Shown here: positions 1 through 10,950 of the stretch, one piece after another
Numbering within the stretch: the stretch's first letter is position 1
Layout of the letters: the number at the start of each line of letters is the position of its first letter
Assembly: GCA_922989275.2 (NCBI GenBank)
Contig: OV277857.1
Span: 81,213,321 to 81,277,320 of the forward strand
DNA: 64,000 nucleotides
Direction: 5' to 3'
Source of the DNA: Gari tellinella
Taxonomy: Eukaryota > Mollusca > Bivalvia > Cardiida > Psammobiidae
Position numbers and translations under genes: made by a program
The notes under the pieces: generated by a model
Seen by the model: only the letters and a program-made list of their open reading frames with translations
Database searches by the model: none
What the model was told of the DNA's origin: nothing

Positions 1-10
1 TTTATAGAAG

Positions 11-450
11 TACAGTGGAACCCTTCCAAACCGGACCCTCTAAATACCACTATACTCTCTAAACCAGAAAAAAACTTTGGTCCGGTTTCCAACCATTCTT
101 TATTTTTAACACATTACACCATAAATACACATTTTTATGCCTTTGATTTATTCCTACACTGAAGAAAATATTTCTATTTAATGCATTCATGAATACGTAC
201 CATCAGAAATATTTTCTTTACTCAAGCAGATAGCTTAAAGCAGTTTGAAAGTAAAGCAGAATATGCCTGAAGGTGCATTCTGCTTTACTTTCAACCTGCT
301 TTAAGTGGTCAGCTAGCTTCAATACTAGAGAACAAACTATGGGGTAAGATAATGGGTTAAACCCCTCTAAACTGGAAACCCCTTTAAACCGGAAATTTAT
401 GTTGTTCCCACACATGTCCAGTTTAGAAATTATAGAGGGGTTTCACTGCA
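11..450. mobile_element. TA-5 MITE (CAGTGGAACCC ends), interrupted
   Basis: It begins TACAGTGGAACCC and ends GGGGTTTCACTGCA, an imperfect inverted end. CCGGTTT/AAACCGG stretches are mirrored in both halves. A TTAA-3 element sits inside it at 106-360. The only copy of this family seen in the window. Confidence 0.6.
106..360 (-). mobile_element. TTAA-3 MITE nested in TA-5
   Basis: It is flanked by TTAA at 106-109 and 357-360, with the ATAATGGGTTAA end. The core-2 hairpin (GAAAGTAAAGCAGAA with its complement) lies near 245-305. Orientation is reversed relative to the copy at 6880. Confidence 0.7.
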
Positions 451-556
451 GTTGCACTTTATTTATATGCTTAATATATCAGTTGGATAGATCATGCAGA
501 CAAGTTACACAGATGGCTATGGCCAAAGGGCAATGATCATGTAGTCAACAACTTAC

Positions 557-678
557 TCTACTGGTCCAAAGTGCTGAACAGCATTGACTATATCTTCTTC
601 TGTAATATGCATGGGAAGCCCTCTGATATGCACCACAGCTGACACCTCAGGGTTATGTCTACTGTTCTTGTCATCATA
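557..678 (-). CDS. HNRNPL: hnRNP L-like coding exon 2, start of RRM1
   Basis: An acceptor with a TTTTGTTTTATAG tract ends at 679. The 122-nt exon is open in one frame (40 codons plus 2 nt) and is followed by a consensus donor GTAAGT at 556-551. It encodes YDDKN...VSAVVHIRGLP...EEDIVNAVQHFGPVE, the beta1-alpha1 part of an RRM. Confidence 0.82.
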
Positions 679-3600
679 CTATAAAACAAAAAGCTTGTCA
701 ATATTGGTGTCAAATAATAAAAAACAAAAAGTTTACCCAATATTGGTGTAAGATAATAACTATTAATTGTTCGCATGTGACCGCCTAAAATTTGGTAAAA
801 CACGTCTTCGATTCGGAGAGTTTTTTCAGGTTTTAAATGGTAGATTTAAATCATCATCTGTATTTCATTTTTCTGGGGGAAAAAATGTCTCATGACTCTT
901 GAGTTTTCTTAGCTCATTGTCTGAGACCGTCAATCACCTGTTTTGATAACCAATTAAACAAAAGCACTGTCTCAACCCACTCAGCGGGCATGGTCAAAAT
1001 TTATATTACGCAGTCAACCAATGACCGTGCTCCGCCTCAACAGGTGGTAAGATTTTTCACACCATTGGTTTACAGGCAGAGGACTTGTTATTGTTTGATG
1101 GGTAAAAACATGCGTACTGTCTTCATTTAAAAACATGCGTTCATCCGGAGTAAACATGTGTACCTGAACTGACAATCTTGCTTAACCGAGAACACTGATT
1201 TGACATTATATAATATTTCCACCAGTGGCATTATGAAAGTGAAATTATAATAGTCTGATGTTCACGAATGAATTGAATTTAGATCTTTCACTGAACAAAA
1301 TACAGCTGATTTTATCTATTTCATGCTTTAAATCGATTTTTTGAAATAAATTGTTTGTCAACTAAAAGCAAAAAACACATTTTTTACCCCGTGTGGAGCC
1401 CCAAGTTTATATCAAACACCTTTTAGTGACATTTTGCCATAAAATGACTTCACTGATTTATTGGTTTGACGTCATCAGGATTATTACATCGCTAATTCCG
1501 ATCTTGGATTCCTGTTCATTCGTTGAGTGGTTCGCAACAAATCGGGCTGCCGTAATTATATAAATTAAAGATAAGACTTGAATATGATTCTTGGGGAGCC
1601 CTACAGGGAAAATCAATAAAATAAGCACAAGTGAGCCTCAGTGACCACTGCTTGAAACAATGAAATTATCAGTGATAATCAACTGCTGGTTCCTATTAAT
1701 CCACCTAAAAGCATAAATAAATGTGTAACATAAATGCAAATGAGGCTTCCCAAACCGTGGTATGTTGGGAAGCGAGTCAATTATAAAGCGCAACAAACAT
1801 CTCTTGGTGTGAGCATAAGCTCTGGACCGACGGGGTTTGTTGTTGCTTTTGTCTTATGTCTATGTCTAGTACGGTCTACGGGCAAGTTGCCCTGAAAAAT
1901 ATTTGTCCAGCCCTGCTTGGTCTCTCGGTTTGCACGTTACAAATGCATGTAGACCTTGACCACGGAATTATACAAAACGGAATAGCAACTCAGCGAAGTT
2001 GAATAGGCAAGCATCTGAGCTCTCGCGGCGGTTAAATTTTGCGAGATTATGTGTCACGTGACAACATCTTCACTTTTGCCTCGTTGTCCGTCATTTCTGG
2101 GGTGAAAATTTACAGACTCGGGTGTTTTTATTGACATTTTATAGGATTTAAATGACTTAGTGGACATTCCTATCAATTCACGGGAATATAAACCCGTGAA
2201 CAATGCTTCGAAACAGACATTTATCAAATTAACTACCGATAGAAATTCTCTTATCAAAAGTCTCGCGAGTCTCGTATGCGCGGCACGAGATTTGCGATAT
2301 TGCGCGAGGTTTCAATTCTGTCAGTGTATAATTCTGCAGTGTTTTCTCTAGAGCCAAAATTAAGGGGGTCAAGTTTGACCCCCTGTTTAAAAAATTGGGG
2401 GTCATTTAGTAAAATCAGGGGTCATATATATTTCTGACTTAAATTATCTTAATTAATGCATATAAGGTGTTACAACTGGTTATGCGTGGTTGGTTTGAAG
2501 TGTTGGCCGAACAGGTTCTAAGTTATTATGATCTATGAGAAATTAGTCACTAGTGTAGCCTTTACAGCTGTTTGGTAATGGTCTGCTCTGTTAGCAAGGT
2601 GCAGAAGACCTTCAAAGGTGTATAGGAGAGGGTTAATCAACATGAAAATTTAAGTTTTTTGAATGCAGGTAATAATCAAAATTCAACAGAAATTCAATGT
2701 TCGGCCTGTCTCTCACTTTAAACTTACAGAAAGTTTCAATGAGAGTGAAACTCCAAGTCAGAAACAGCTAGTAATACTTGTGTTTTTCTTGACTGATACA
2801 AATAGTTAAGCTCACGTCTACTGAGAGAATATCTGTCTTTTTCTGGATTTTTTCCCGTTTTTTGCCACTTTCATATCGTAGCCGAAAATTTTCTCAAGAC
2901 ATTCAGTTCTTAATTTTCGCCATTTTACCGGGTTCGCTGCCTACGCTGTTTTGGATGCAGTTTCTTCACTCGTTTGACTCGTTTCTGCTTCAAGGCATTG
3001 ATTTACTACGATCTGCATCGTAATCAGAGGTCTCTTTTTTATTAAAATGCAGTTTGCCTCCGTTGTTTCGGAGCTGTCGAAATTGAAGATTATTATTTGA
3101 GTTGCACGTCTTTATTTATAAGAAACAATTGTATTGGATCGAATGTAATAAAATATTCCACGTTTACTGATAACTATTCATTGGTTTGAAATCGTCGAAG
3201 CCGTACCGAGATACGTAACTTGAACGGGAAATTGCACCGTTATTTTAGTCAGGTTCCCGAATGTGATGAAGACAGGGAACCAGGCTACCGGAATTGAGAC
3301 CAGCAAAGTGCTCACGCATGCGCAGAATAACAGCAACAAGTAAACAGAATCACTGCTTCTCCTCGCCGACTTTCGGTTTATAAGATGGCAATTTCTTCGG
3401 GATTAAAGATGCCATTTAGGGCTGAAATATTGTTGCGTCAAGAAAAACGCAGGTTACAAATTTGGTTGCGCCAAACGTGAATTTTCTGCGCCAAAAACGC
3501 AAAAACGCGCTCTCGAGAAAACACTGATTCTGTGCCTTGACGACATAAATTAAGTTCAATTAAAAATAAAACAATGTAACATTTAATTTGTACGTTGCAA

Positions 3601-3866
3601 GTCTTTCCTCAAATATACTAGAATACTGTAGTTTTTGGAAACTGCAGGTTCTGCCGAGTTACATAGGGCGAAATATCAATGGGCCGAATAGTTCGAAAAA
3701 AAATGATGTTGAATGCCGTGTAAAACCCATGTTAAGCACATTAAAGTTTTGTCTATTATGTGAAAATATGTTGGTGAACTTTAATGCACTCAAAATGACC
3801 TACGTTTCGTGAATTACTGTCTGTTCTTTGTCTTTTAGAAACGTGCCCTTCGTAATTGGTCGCCAT
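557..3866 (-). CDS. HNRNPL: hnRNP L-like RNA-binding protein, 5' part (two coding exons, continues beyond window start)
   Basis: The minus strand carries two exons that join in phase 0 across a GT-AG intron. Exon 1 (3866 down to 3804) encodes 21 residues starting MATNYEGHVSKRQRTD, a basic SKRQRTD-type N-terminus. Exon 2 (678 down to 557) starts YDDKNSRHNPEVS and runs into VVHIRGLP, then an acidic EED and FGPV. That is the beta1 strand (RNP2-like) and helix 1 of the first RRM of hnRNP L. The NYDD junction and the VVHIRGL motif match the vertebrate hnRNP L family, and the exon boundary before YDD is where I recall it in that family. These are nuclear proteins that bind CA-rich RNA and regulate splicing and mRNA stability. 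RRM1 is cut by the donor after GPVE, and the remaining RRMs lie to the left of the window. PTBP-type relatives are the main alternative. Confidence 0.8.
679..3803 (-). other. Intron 1 of the hnRNP L-like gene
   Basis: This 3.1-kb intron is bounded by GTAGGT and ...TTTTATAG. I see no coding exon in it. It holds a 20-base palindrome GGGGGTCAAGTTTGACCCCC near 2364-2383 with further GGGGTCA repeats to 2425, and CACGTGAC near 2055. No full MITE was recognised here, in contrast to the rest of the window. Confidence 0.55.
3804..3866 (-). CDS. HNRNPL: hnRNP L-like coding exon 1
   Basis: ATG is the complement of 3864-3866, in the context AAAATGGCG. Twenty-one codons end at AAC, followed by the donor GTAGGT (3803 downwards). 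The exon ends in phase 0, matching the next exon. The start was chosen because the peptide has the charged N-terminus expected of the family. Confidence 0.72.
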
Positions 3867-4328
3867 TTTGAATCTTGATTCCCTTGACTAGTTCACGAAT
3901 GGTTCCCGGCTTGATTTTGTCACTTATTCTTCACCGTGTCGAGATGTTTATTATCGGTATTTAAAATGTATTTTTATCCTGTCACGTGCCTGTTTTCCTG
4001 ACGGATAAAGGGGTGACAGATAAACTTTGCTTTATTATGCTATGTGGTCACATGACCGATGTTATTATGTCAAGTGGTCACATGACCTGTAGCCGGAACT
4101 ACTTTTTTCACCGAGACGCTTATTTTTCCCGCTGTTAGGAAAGGTATTCTAAAACTCTTTCAACAGAATCCCGACGTGTAACGACGTTTATTTGAACTAT
4201 TCGATGCAATCAAAGCGTTATAGAGTACGCGCCACATACTTCTATAAGTGTCCACCTTTTAGATTTCCTGAGTGAAAAACACTAGATTTTTAAAGGTTCT
4301 TTTATTTCTTTTCAACGTAACTAGGATG

Positions 4329-4354
4329 TGACGTCACTGACGTCATCTATATAA
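4329..4354. promoter_or_regulatory. Tandem CRE sites and TATA-like box upstream of the hnRNP L-like gene
   Basis: Two full palindromic CREB/ATF sites TGACGTCA (4329-4336 and 4338-4345) are separated by one base and followed by TATATAA (4348-4354). They lie about 460 bp upstream of the minus-strand start codon at 3866. Spacing to a start site is unknown, and the TATA-like box could serve either strand. Confidence 0.4.
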
Positions 4355-4472
4355 TAGCGCGCTTTCCTAGAATAACATAGTTCTTTAGTGAGAATCTTAT
4401 CTGGACCAAAAATGACTCTAGCTTTAAAAAAAAGCATTCTCTATTTATTTTACTATTGTGACAAGGATAAAT

Positions 4473-4615
4473 AGAATATTTGGTTCCTATCTTTGAATGA
4501 GAAGTGTTATCTGGCTCGGCTTCTGAAAATATCAGGTTCGCCTGCGGCTCACCTGATATATTCATCCGCCTTGCCAGATAACATTTCTCATTCAAAGCTA
4601 GTCACCAAATATTCT
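4473..4615. repeat. Foldback hairpin, family unknown
   Basis: The left arm AGAATATTTGGT...TTTGAATGAGAA is mirrored by TTCTCATTCAAAG...ACCAAATATTCT. Stems containing GTTATCTGGC/GCCAGATAAC and ATATCAGGT/ACCTGATAT lie inside. It looks like a MITE whose ends do not match the named families. Confidence 0.6.
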
Positions 4616-4704
4616 CTATATATTGTAATTTGATATTTTTCACTAACAAGTGCAGTGTATATGATTTCACATGAAGCGCTTTTGAACGCACAACTTCTGT
4701 GTGA

Positions 4705-4918
4705 AACAAAAAGAAAGAAAGAAAGAAAGATAGAAAGAAAGAAATATATATAGATAGATAACAGACAGACAGACAGATCAACAGACAGACAGACAGACAT
4801 ATAGATTATGGGTGGGTGGGTGGGTGGTTGGACGGATGGACGGAAAGACGGGCGGACGGACGGACGGACAGACAGACAGACATACATACAGACAAACCGA
4901 CAGACAGACAGACAGATG
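4705..4918. repeat. Complex microsatellite (GAAA, GACA, GGGT, GACG)
   Basis: Consecutive runs of GAAA, GATA, CAGA, GGGT, GACG and again CAGA units. They create long open frames on both strands that are not genes. Confidence 0.9.
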
Positions 4919-4919
4919 A

Positions 4920-5800
4920 TTTTTACGATATATTTGCACAGACGCCACGCGTCCACGTCAGTGCTAAGATATTTTTATTTGCTAATCTTGATCCAAACTA
5001 ACAGACAGAAATTATTTTAAAAAATGACCAAATATTTGCACAGACGCCACGCGTTCACAAAAGAGATTTTTTCACTCATTGATTTTGATGCAAAAAGAGG
5101 GGCCTTCGTGGCCTAGTTGTATAGTCATTGTGCCTTACATCACTAAGCTCCTCATTGCTGTGAGTTCGAATCCCAGTAGGGTCGTTCGGATTTATCATGT
5201 GGGGAAGTCTTCCAGCTGGCTGCGGAAGGTCGGTGGTTCTACCCAGTTGCCGATTTGTGCCTGAAACAGTGCATAAAGGACTTCTGGGGTCTTCCTCCAC
5301 CTATAATTAGCTGGACGTCGCGATATGACTGAAATACTGTTGAAACCGACGTAAAATCAAAACAAATCAAATCAAAATCTTGATGTAAACCAATGGTATT
5401 TTCATATATCATTTAATAATCTGGATCCAAACTAATGGACTGAAATAATTACAATTGTTGACGAAATATTTGCGCATACGCTTCGCGGCCACATCAGTGA
5501 TTTTGTATTTATTTATTAATCTGGATCCAAACCAATGCAAGCATCATATAAGAGATTTTTATGTAATGATCTGGATCCAAACTAACGGAACATAAGGGGT
5601 GGATATTCATTAATCTGGATCTCAACTAACGGACATAAATAGAAGAGATTTTTGAAAACTAAGCTGGATCCAAACTAACCGTTACAGAAATATTTGTAAT
5701 TTTGACGAAATATTTGTGCAGACGCCACGCGTCCACATGATCATAAGAGATTGATATTTATTAATCTGGTTCCAAACCAATGAAATCTCTATAAAAGTTA
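4920..5800. repeat. Degenerate tandem array, unit roughly 100-130 bp, split by a SINE
   Basis: Units carry AAATATTTGCACAGACGCC plus ACGCGTCCAC, then a loose spacer, then AATCTGGATCCAAACTAA. Recognisable units occur near 4930, 5028, 5464 and 5705, with partial ones near 5518, 5570, 5612 and 5663. The SINE at 5098-5379 interrupts the array. Confidence 0.65.
5098..5379 (+). mobile_element. tRNA-derived SINE, full-length
   Basis: The head has Pol III A-box and B-box-like sequence (GTGGCCTAGTTG; GAGTTCGAATCCC). The body contains GCGGAAGGTCGGTGGTTCTA, GTCTTCCTCCACC and GCTGGACGTCGCGATATGAC, and the tail is CAAATCAAATC-rich. The body matches a conserved 3' domain I recall from molluscan SINEs; I do not assign a published name. 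Possible target duplication TTGATGCAAA/TTGATGTAAA flanks it. A second copy is at 30597. Confidence 0.75.
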
Positions 5801-6640
5801 CTTTTCTCAATGCGGAAGTGAAGGATTTACTGATTGGTTGCTTGCGAAAGCTGATCTGTATCACACAAAGAAAAGTATTAGCATGAATAAAATCAAGTAG
5901 GATAAGGAACGTAACAGTGGAGAGTATTGTTTCTTTGGTTGTAAGAAATTTTGACCCAACCCATTTTCAATGATGAATATGGAATAAAAGAAAATATGTT
6001 TTTACACTTTAAGAAGCAGAGGCAACAACACGACCAGAGAAAATAACATATTGTCCAAACAAATATACTTCAAGAAATATTTTCTGTAAATATCAATGTT
6101 TTAAAAAAAGTCAAATTCTGAAAAAGTCACTAAATTTCAAATTACAAAAATCTATCTGTTTAACATACACTAATTTTAGGCTTATTAGATAGATATTACT
6201 TAATTCTACTAGTCACTCAAATTTAATGAAAATCTAAAGCAGACTTTACTTTTTATACATGGTTTTCAGAAATTCAGACAAAATATTAACACAAACCGAG
6301 TTGCCTCCAATGAGTCTAACTTTCAAATGCCTTCAGCTCTAAATAAAATCAAAATTCAAACCTGTTATAATGTACCATTGAATATGGCAGTCTGTAGAAC
6401 TTTAAACACAGGTGACTGCTTAATGCATGACAAAAGTAACGCATAAACGCTCGTTTAGGATCATTTATTTGGCATTACTTTTGTCATGTGTTAAGCTGTC
6501 ATCGGTCATATAGGCTATAACTGTTCACAATGTTTATTTGTCACTTGACTATACATTGTACTTGCATCTGATATCATTAATTATTACATTTGTGACTAAA
6601 CATAACCTGTCCTTTGATTACTGTGTTATGGACTGACAAG
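5801..6640. other. No gene seen
   Basis: AT-rich spacer. A diverged hairpin lies at about 6410-6505, where CATGACAAAAGTAACG is mirrored by GCATTACTTTTGTCATG. Confidence 0.5.
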
Positions 6641-6671
6641 TCAATAAAATCGGACATTTAAAAAAAAAAAA

Positions 6672-6752
6672 AAAGGTTTGAATCGAATGGGACCCGAACC
6701 TAGGACCTTTGGGTTGCTAGTCAATCACTTTACCGACTGAGCAATGAAGTAA
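6672..6752 (-). repeat. tRNA-like sequence (SINE head or tRNA pseudogene)
   Basis: On the minus strand TTGCTCAGTCGGTAAAGTG (A box and D arm) is followed by AGGTTCGGGTCCC (B box) and then a run of about 14 T, a possible Pol III terminator. The anticodon stem does not pair properly, so a functional tRNA is unlikely. On the plus strand the A-run follows AATAAA at about 6645, so a retroposed 3' end meeting the tRNA-like unit is also possible. Confidence 0.5.
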
Positions 6753-6879
6753 GTCAATGACACTTATCAAACTTTTCTTTATGTTAATTTTCTACTATAA
6801 GCGCGTGCCGAAAAATATAATGTGAAAGTCATCAGCATTTACGGAACTCGAGATGCGGGCTGCCCGCTGTCGACCCACC

Positions 6880-7131
6880 TTAACCCTTTACCTGATAGTC
6901 TATTTCTATTATTGAATATAGGTGACTTCTTAAAGCAGGTTGAAAGTAAAGCAGAATGCGCCCTAAGGCGCATTCTGCTTTACTTTCAGCCTGCTTTAAG
7001 CTATCATGTGCTAGAATATAGAACATATTCCCTATAACAGATATTCATAACTGATTAAATTGGAACTATTTTCTTGAGCGGAGGAATAATTCATATTCGC
7101 TAAAAGGCGCTTCTATTGGGGAAAGGGTTAA
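6880..7131 (+). mobile_element. TTAA-3 MITE
   Basis: TTAACCCTTTACCTGATAG at the left, GGGGAAAGGGTTAA at the right. The core-2 hairpin at 6930-7000 is nearly perfect, with loop CCCTAAGG. Confidence 0.8.
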
Positions 7132-8212
7132 GGAATTTTTTCTGTGTGTAATACTCATCTTTTACTTATCTTTAGCACTGTTTTTCAAGAGCGTGTTAAC
7201 ACTGACCGACCTTGATCATTGTGATGAATTATATATAATATCTGCACTTACATGCTGCTTGTGATATACTTCTACAAAATGTTTATCTGGGCTATTAGTA
7301 ATACTTAAAACAAACATATGCATGCTTTCAGCATTTTAGCACAATACACATTTCTCAATTTAATTCAAACTTTGCGTGCAGAGATGGATAACGAACAATA
7401 CTATATATAACAGTCACTATTGCACAAAGCGAGCATTCTACAGGAGCGTAACTGGATTGTCTTTTAAGCATGAGGTTGCTTAATAGAGGATACAATGAAT
7501 ACAGACAGCTCCTCTACTACATTATTTATTTCCTGCATTGAGCATGCACATGTATTTAGAAATACCCAAGGTACTTCAACGAGAGGTCCGTTTATACAAG
7601 GCTGACAAAATAATTGACACGTCTTCAATCATGATAACTTATTTTAACAATGCCGAAACGGTTCCAATGGTTCTTTTCAATACTAGCTTGTTCGTAAAGA
7701 AATAATATTGGCCAGGTAAAATATAAACACTATACCATGTCCTTGCATGGAATCTTTTGGAATGCACAGTTAATATTGACTATTGCCCAGCCTTAACTTG
7801 CATTTAAACACAGTTTGGATCCAGATCAGACACAGAATAATTGGTCGTCTGACAGGAATTTACGTTCACCATACGTGTTGTTGTTTCATCTGTAAACAAA
7901 CATTAAAAACAAACAAACAAACAAAGCAAACAACGCCAACAATTTAGTTTTAGAAATTTTGCACGGCACATATAAAATCGGCGATACTTTAACTGTAAAT
8001 GGTTGATGGCGGAGGTTCATAAAGTATTGCAACATCACACCAACATATCTTTCGAGTGACGCCTTTAACCACTTTATGCTGACATTTTCATGTGGACTAT
8101 TCCAGTCTTGAAAAATAATTGATTTATGTTGGTTTTAAAGGCTGATTTTGAAAATATTGCAGAAACATAAAATGAAAACAAACAGTGCAATACACTGTTT
8201 GCAAAATGTACT
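7132..8212. other. No gene seen
   Basis: AT-rich DNA with a fragment of core-1 (TTTGGATCCAGATCAGAC) near 7814 and a short AAAC run near 7905. No exon-like reading frame with splice sites was found. Confidence 0.45.
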
Positions 8213-8422
8213 TACAGTAAAACCTCGCTATTACGACCACTAAAACGAAGGCTACTTGATTGTATAATAGAGAGGTGGCAGCTTAAAGAAAGGTGACAGT
8301 GAAACAGAAAGCTCCTAAAGGAGCTTTCTGTTTCACTGTCACCTTGCTTTAAGCGGTCACCTATCGTTAACACCCTAATAATTAACAAAATCTAGCGGTC
8401 GTAATAGACAGGTTTTACTGTA
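8213..8422. mobile_element. TA-2 MITE
   Basis: TACAGTAAAACCTCGCTATT and its complement end at TA (8421-8422). The central stem GTGACAGTGAAACAGAAAGC with loop TCCTAAAGGA is almost perfectly palindromic. Confidence 0.85.
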
Positions 8423-8600
8423 TATTGGTTTCCAGCATAGAAAGGGTTAATTGCCGTATAGATACATGTATAATGGCAAAGGCTATCATCGTGATAGACA
8501 TGACTGCACGTGCTTTTGAGAACGGAACTGGTCCATATACGACGCAGAGTGATAATGTTACACTCACATCGACATTTATTCAGTACGAGATGCTTAAAAG

Positions 8601-8818
8601 TTAACCCATTTCTTGCCGTAATCTAGTCTGCTTGGAGACTGTCGTCTGCAAAATGTGTTAAATTAAGATTTATATGTTTCTAAAGCGACGAAACATAAAG
8701 ACGAGTGTCAAACAGTTTGGATACCGATCAGACGCCGCGTTACGCGGAGTCTGATCTGGATCCAAACTGTTTGCAAAACTAATACCAGTCAAGTCACGAT
8801 CGGAAGGCAAAGAGTTAA
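8601..8818. mobile_element. TTAA-1-like MITE with core-1 hairpin
   Basis: TTAACCCATTTCTTGCCG at the left is mirrored by CGGAAGGCAAAGAGTTAA at the right. The core-1 hairpin is at about 8712-8772, and one GTCGTCTGC box at about 8641. Confidence 0.75.
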
Positions 8819-9942
8819 TTTGTTTTCTTATGATCTCGGCAACTTTAAACCAAAGGACATTATTCACAATAAAGATAAACGCTAGACTTAACCGAGTTTT
8901 CATTGAGAGTCAAACGTAAGTTCGTTGGCAACCAAATAACTGATGGTTTTAGTTTTTCTGACAGATGACTGGTGCTATATAACGCTTTCTGCTTTACTGG
9001 AACCCTGCTTATTTAAATCTTGCTCTCTTTGACTTTTGAGTGACAGATTAACACAACACGTGTTTGTCTATATACCGAGTGTCCGAAATAAGTTATTCAA
9101 ATCATGTTGCAGTACATTCCGCTGTTTTAAATAAACACGCACGATACTAACAGAACACCTGCTCAAAACATGCAATAATGTAGTGTTGAGTTACATAGCT
9201 GGGAAGATAACGTGTCCAATTCTTATTAAAGTATATCACAGTGACCATTATTGAAATTTAAACCATGTTAGAATTGCTTGTACTGTCAGACCAAAGTTTT
9301 ATTACAATATACCTTAAAAAGGGACATGTATTTCACAGAAACAGAGCATTAATTATGTCAATATGAGAGCAAAAAAAGTATGGTAATTGATAAAATAACT
9401 CCTTCAGAAGGATTTTCATTTACCATGATCGAGTTTTGTCAAAAGACCTGCGATCTAACCAGTGTTCGTCCCAAACATTTTTGGACTGGAGCAATTTTTA
9501 AAGTCTACTAGTATCACAAGAATATCAAATAGTATGGATATAGATGAGATGCCAAGTTACTCGGCGTCTCAACTGGATCCAAACTGTTTGAGTAAGGTAT
9601 CAGAAATGCGCCAACAGTGTGCTGGAGGCAGCCTGGAGTTCAATGAATGAAATTGTTTGACATGCACTTTTGACATTCAACGGTAAACGTGACTTTAATG
9701 TACATGTAATATAATACAATGGGAGGATACGGTATTGTTTGCAGTCAAAATGAAGTGAAACACAATCGCAATATGATTAAATGTATAAAAGGGACAACCT
9801 TTTGAATATGGTACTACACATTTTAATGTAGGTGGCAAACAGTTTAGAGTAAGATAAGACACAACTTAGTTTCTGATCAAACCTCAAACAGTTTGCAAAC
9901 ACAAACGTGTACATTGGGAACGATACGTGTTTCTCCCTAATA
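8819..9942. other. No gene seen; core-1 relic
   Basis: The only recognisable item is a diverged core-1 hairpin at about 9533-9591, with GAGATGCCAAG facing CTCGGCGTCTC. Confidence 0.45.
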
Positions 9943-10170
9943 TTAACACATTTGTGCCCACGATCCCATATATGGGGCATAGGCAAACAGTGTAGACTCT
10001 GATCAGACGCCGCATTATGCGGCGTCTGATCAGAGTCTATACTGTTTGCTGATAGGAATTTCAATATAAAACAAAATGAAAATGAAATTGTGACCAGGCA
10101 TCCCTTTGATAAAAAAATGGACTAATCCAATATAAAACATGGAAGAATCCACTGGGCACAAATGGGTTAA
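9943..10170 (+). mobile_element. TTAA-2 MITE with core-1 hairpin
   Basis: TTAACACATTTGTGCCCA is mirrored by TGGGCACAAATGGGTTAA. The hairpin spans 9980-10051 with GCATTATGCGGCG at the tip. Confidence 0.85.
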
Positions 10171-10287
10171 GGAAAACATATCCATTGTGAAGCCTCGACA
10201 AAAACTCAATCTAGCACACCAGTTTGAACATACAAGAAAACATTATCTTCAATTGATCCATCCCATTCTAATCGCGACGTAACTAGC

Positions 10288-10357
10288 ATTTGCAAACATT
10301 TTGGATCCTGATCAGACGCCGAGTAACTCGGCGTCTGCTCAGAATCCAAACTATTTG
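10288..10357. repeat. Core-1 hairpin in a decayed MITE
   Basis: TTTGGATCCTGATCAGACGC and its near complement, separated by CGAGTAACTCGG. The outer ends of the element are not clear. Confidence 0.65.
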
Positions 10358-10950
10358 ACACGCGTAGTTGGGTTTCTTCATTAAAATAAGTCATGAAAGT
10401 GGTTTCTAGTTAATTTGCTGACGACGCGCTTGAAGCAGACGGTAATTCATAACTATAAGGGTAAATGAATACCCCCACTTTGTCTTTAAACTTTGTCTTG
10501 CTAATACTTTGATTGGATTAGAAACCAGAGTGTGTTTGAGATGATTGATTTTGTAACTGATTGATCCAGGCTGTAACTAGACCGAGCTGTCGAAGAAACG
10601 CACACATTTAGACTTATTGGTACATATGCAGTTCTGTGGAAACTATGTTGCAAAATATATAAGAACCCCTACTATTTGAGAATATGCCACTTTAAAGGTT
10701 AATTGGCAGATGAATGCTTGTTGGACTCGTAGCACGGAATCAGCTGGGGAGATAGTTAACAAAAGAATACCGTCAGATAGCCTGTCTCTAAGCCCTGTTA
10801 AACAAACCTAAATCAAATCCAAGATGGCCGAAAAACAGGCACCATGAAAAAAGTGTACACGTTAAAGTGTTTCATTTAATTCATAAGCGGATTTCAGTTT
10901 CTGAAAAGTGTTTACCTCAGTATCAGGAAACTAAGGTGGTAATTAAAATC
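10358..10950 (+). promoter_or_regulatory. Upstream region of CARD gene 1
   Basis: Likely promoter and 5' untranslated sequence. It contains GATTGGATTA near 10512 (inverted CCAAT-like), the upstream ORF at 10824-10847, and two pyrimidine-rich AG sites (about 10896 and 10920) that could be acceptors of a 5' exon. No start site can be fixed from sequence. Confidence 0.35.
10824..10847 (+). promoter_or_regulatory. Short upstream ORF before CARD gene 1
   Basis: ATG in the context CCAAGATGGCC opens an 8-codon frame (MAEKQAP, stop TGA) ending 103 nt before the main ATG. Its context closely resembles the start codon of CARD gene 2 (ACCAAGATGGCT). Confidence 0.4.

Noticed and set aside
2054..2351. 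Frames in the hnRNP L-like intron on both strands
   Set aside because: They overlap each other, lack splice sites and RRM-type or low-complexity features expected of this gene; the true first exon fits better at 3804-3866.
4588..5020. Long frames rich in SVRPS or TDRQTD repeats
   Set aside because: They are translations of the GACA/GACG microsatellite.
5098..5300. Open frames across the SINE on both strands
   Set aside because: Shadows of a non-coding tRNA-derived element.
6672..6752. A functional tRNA gene
   Set aside because: A and B boxes and a T run are present, but the anticodon stem does not pair and no standard cloverleaf forms by eye. The same holds for 12116-12205 and 52478-52560.
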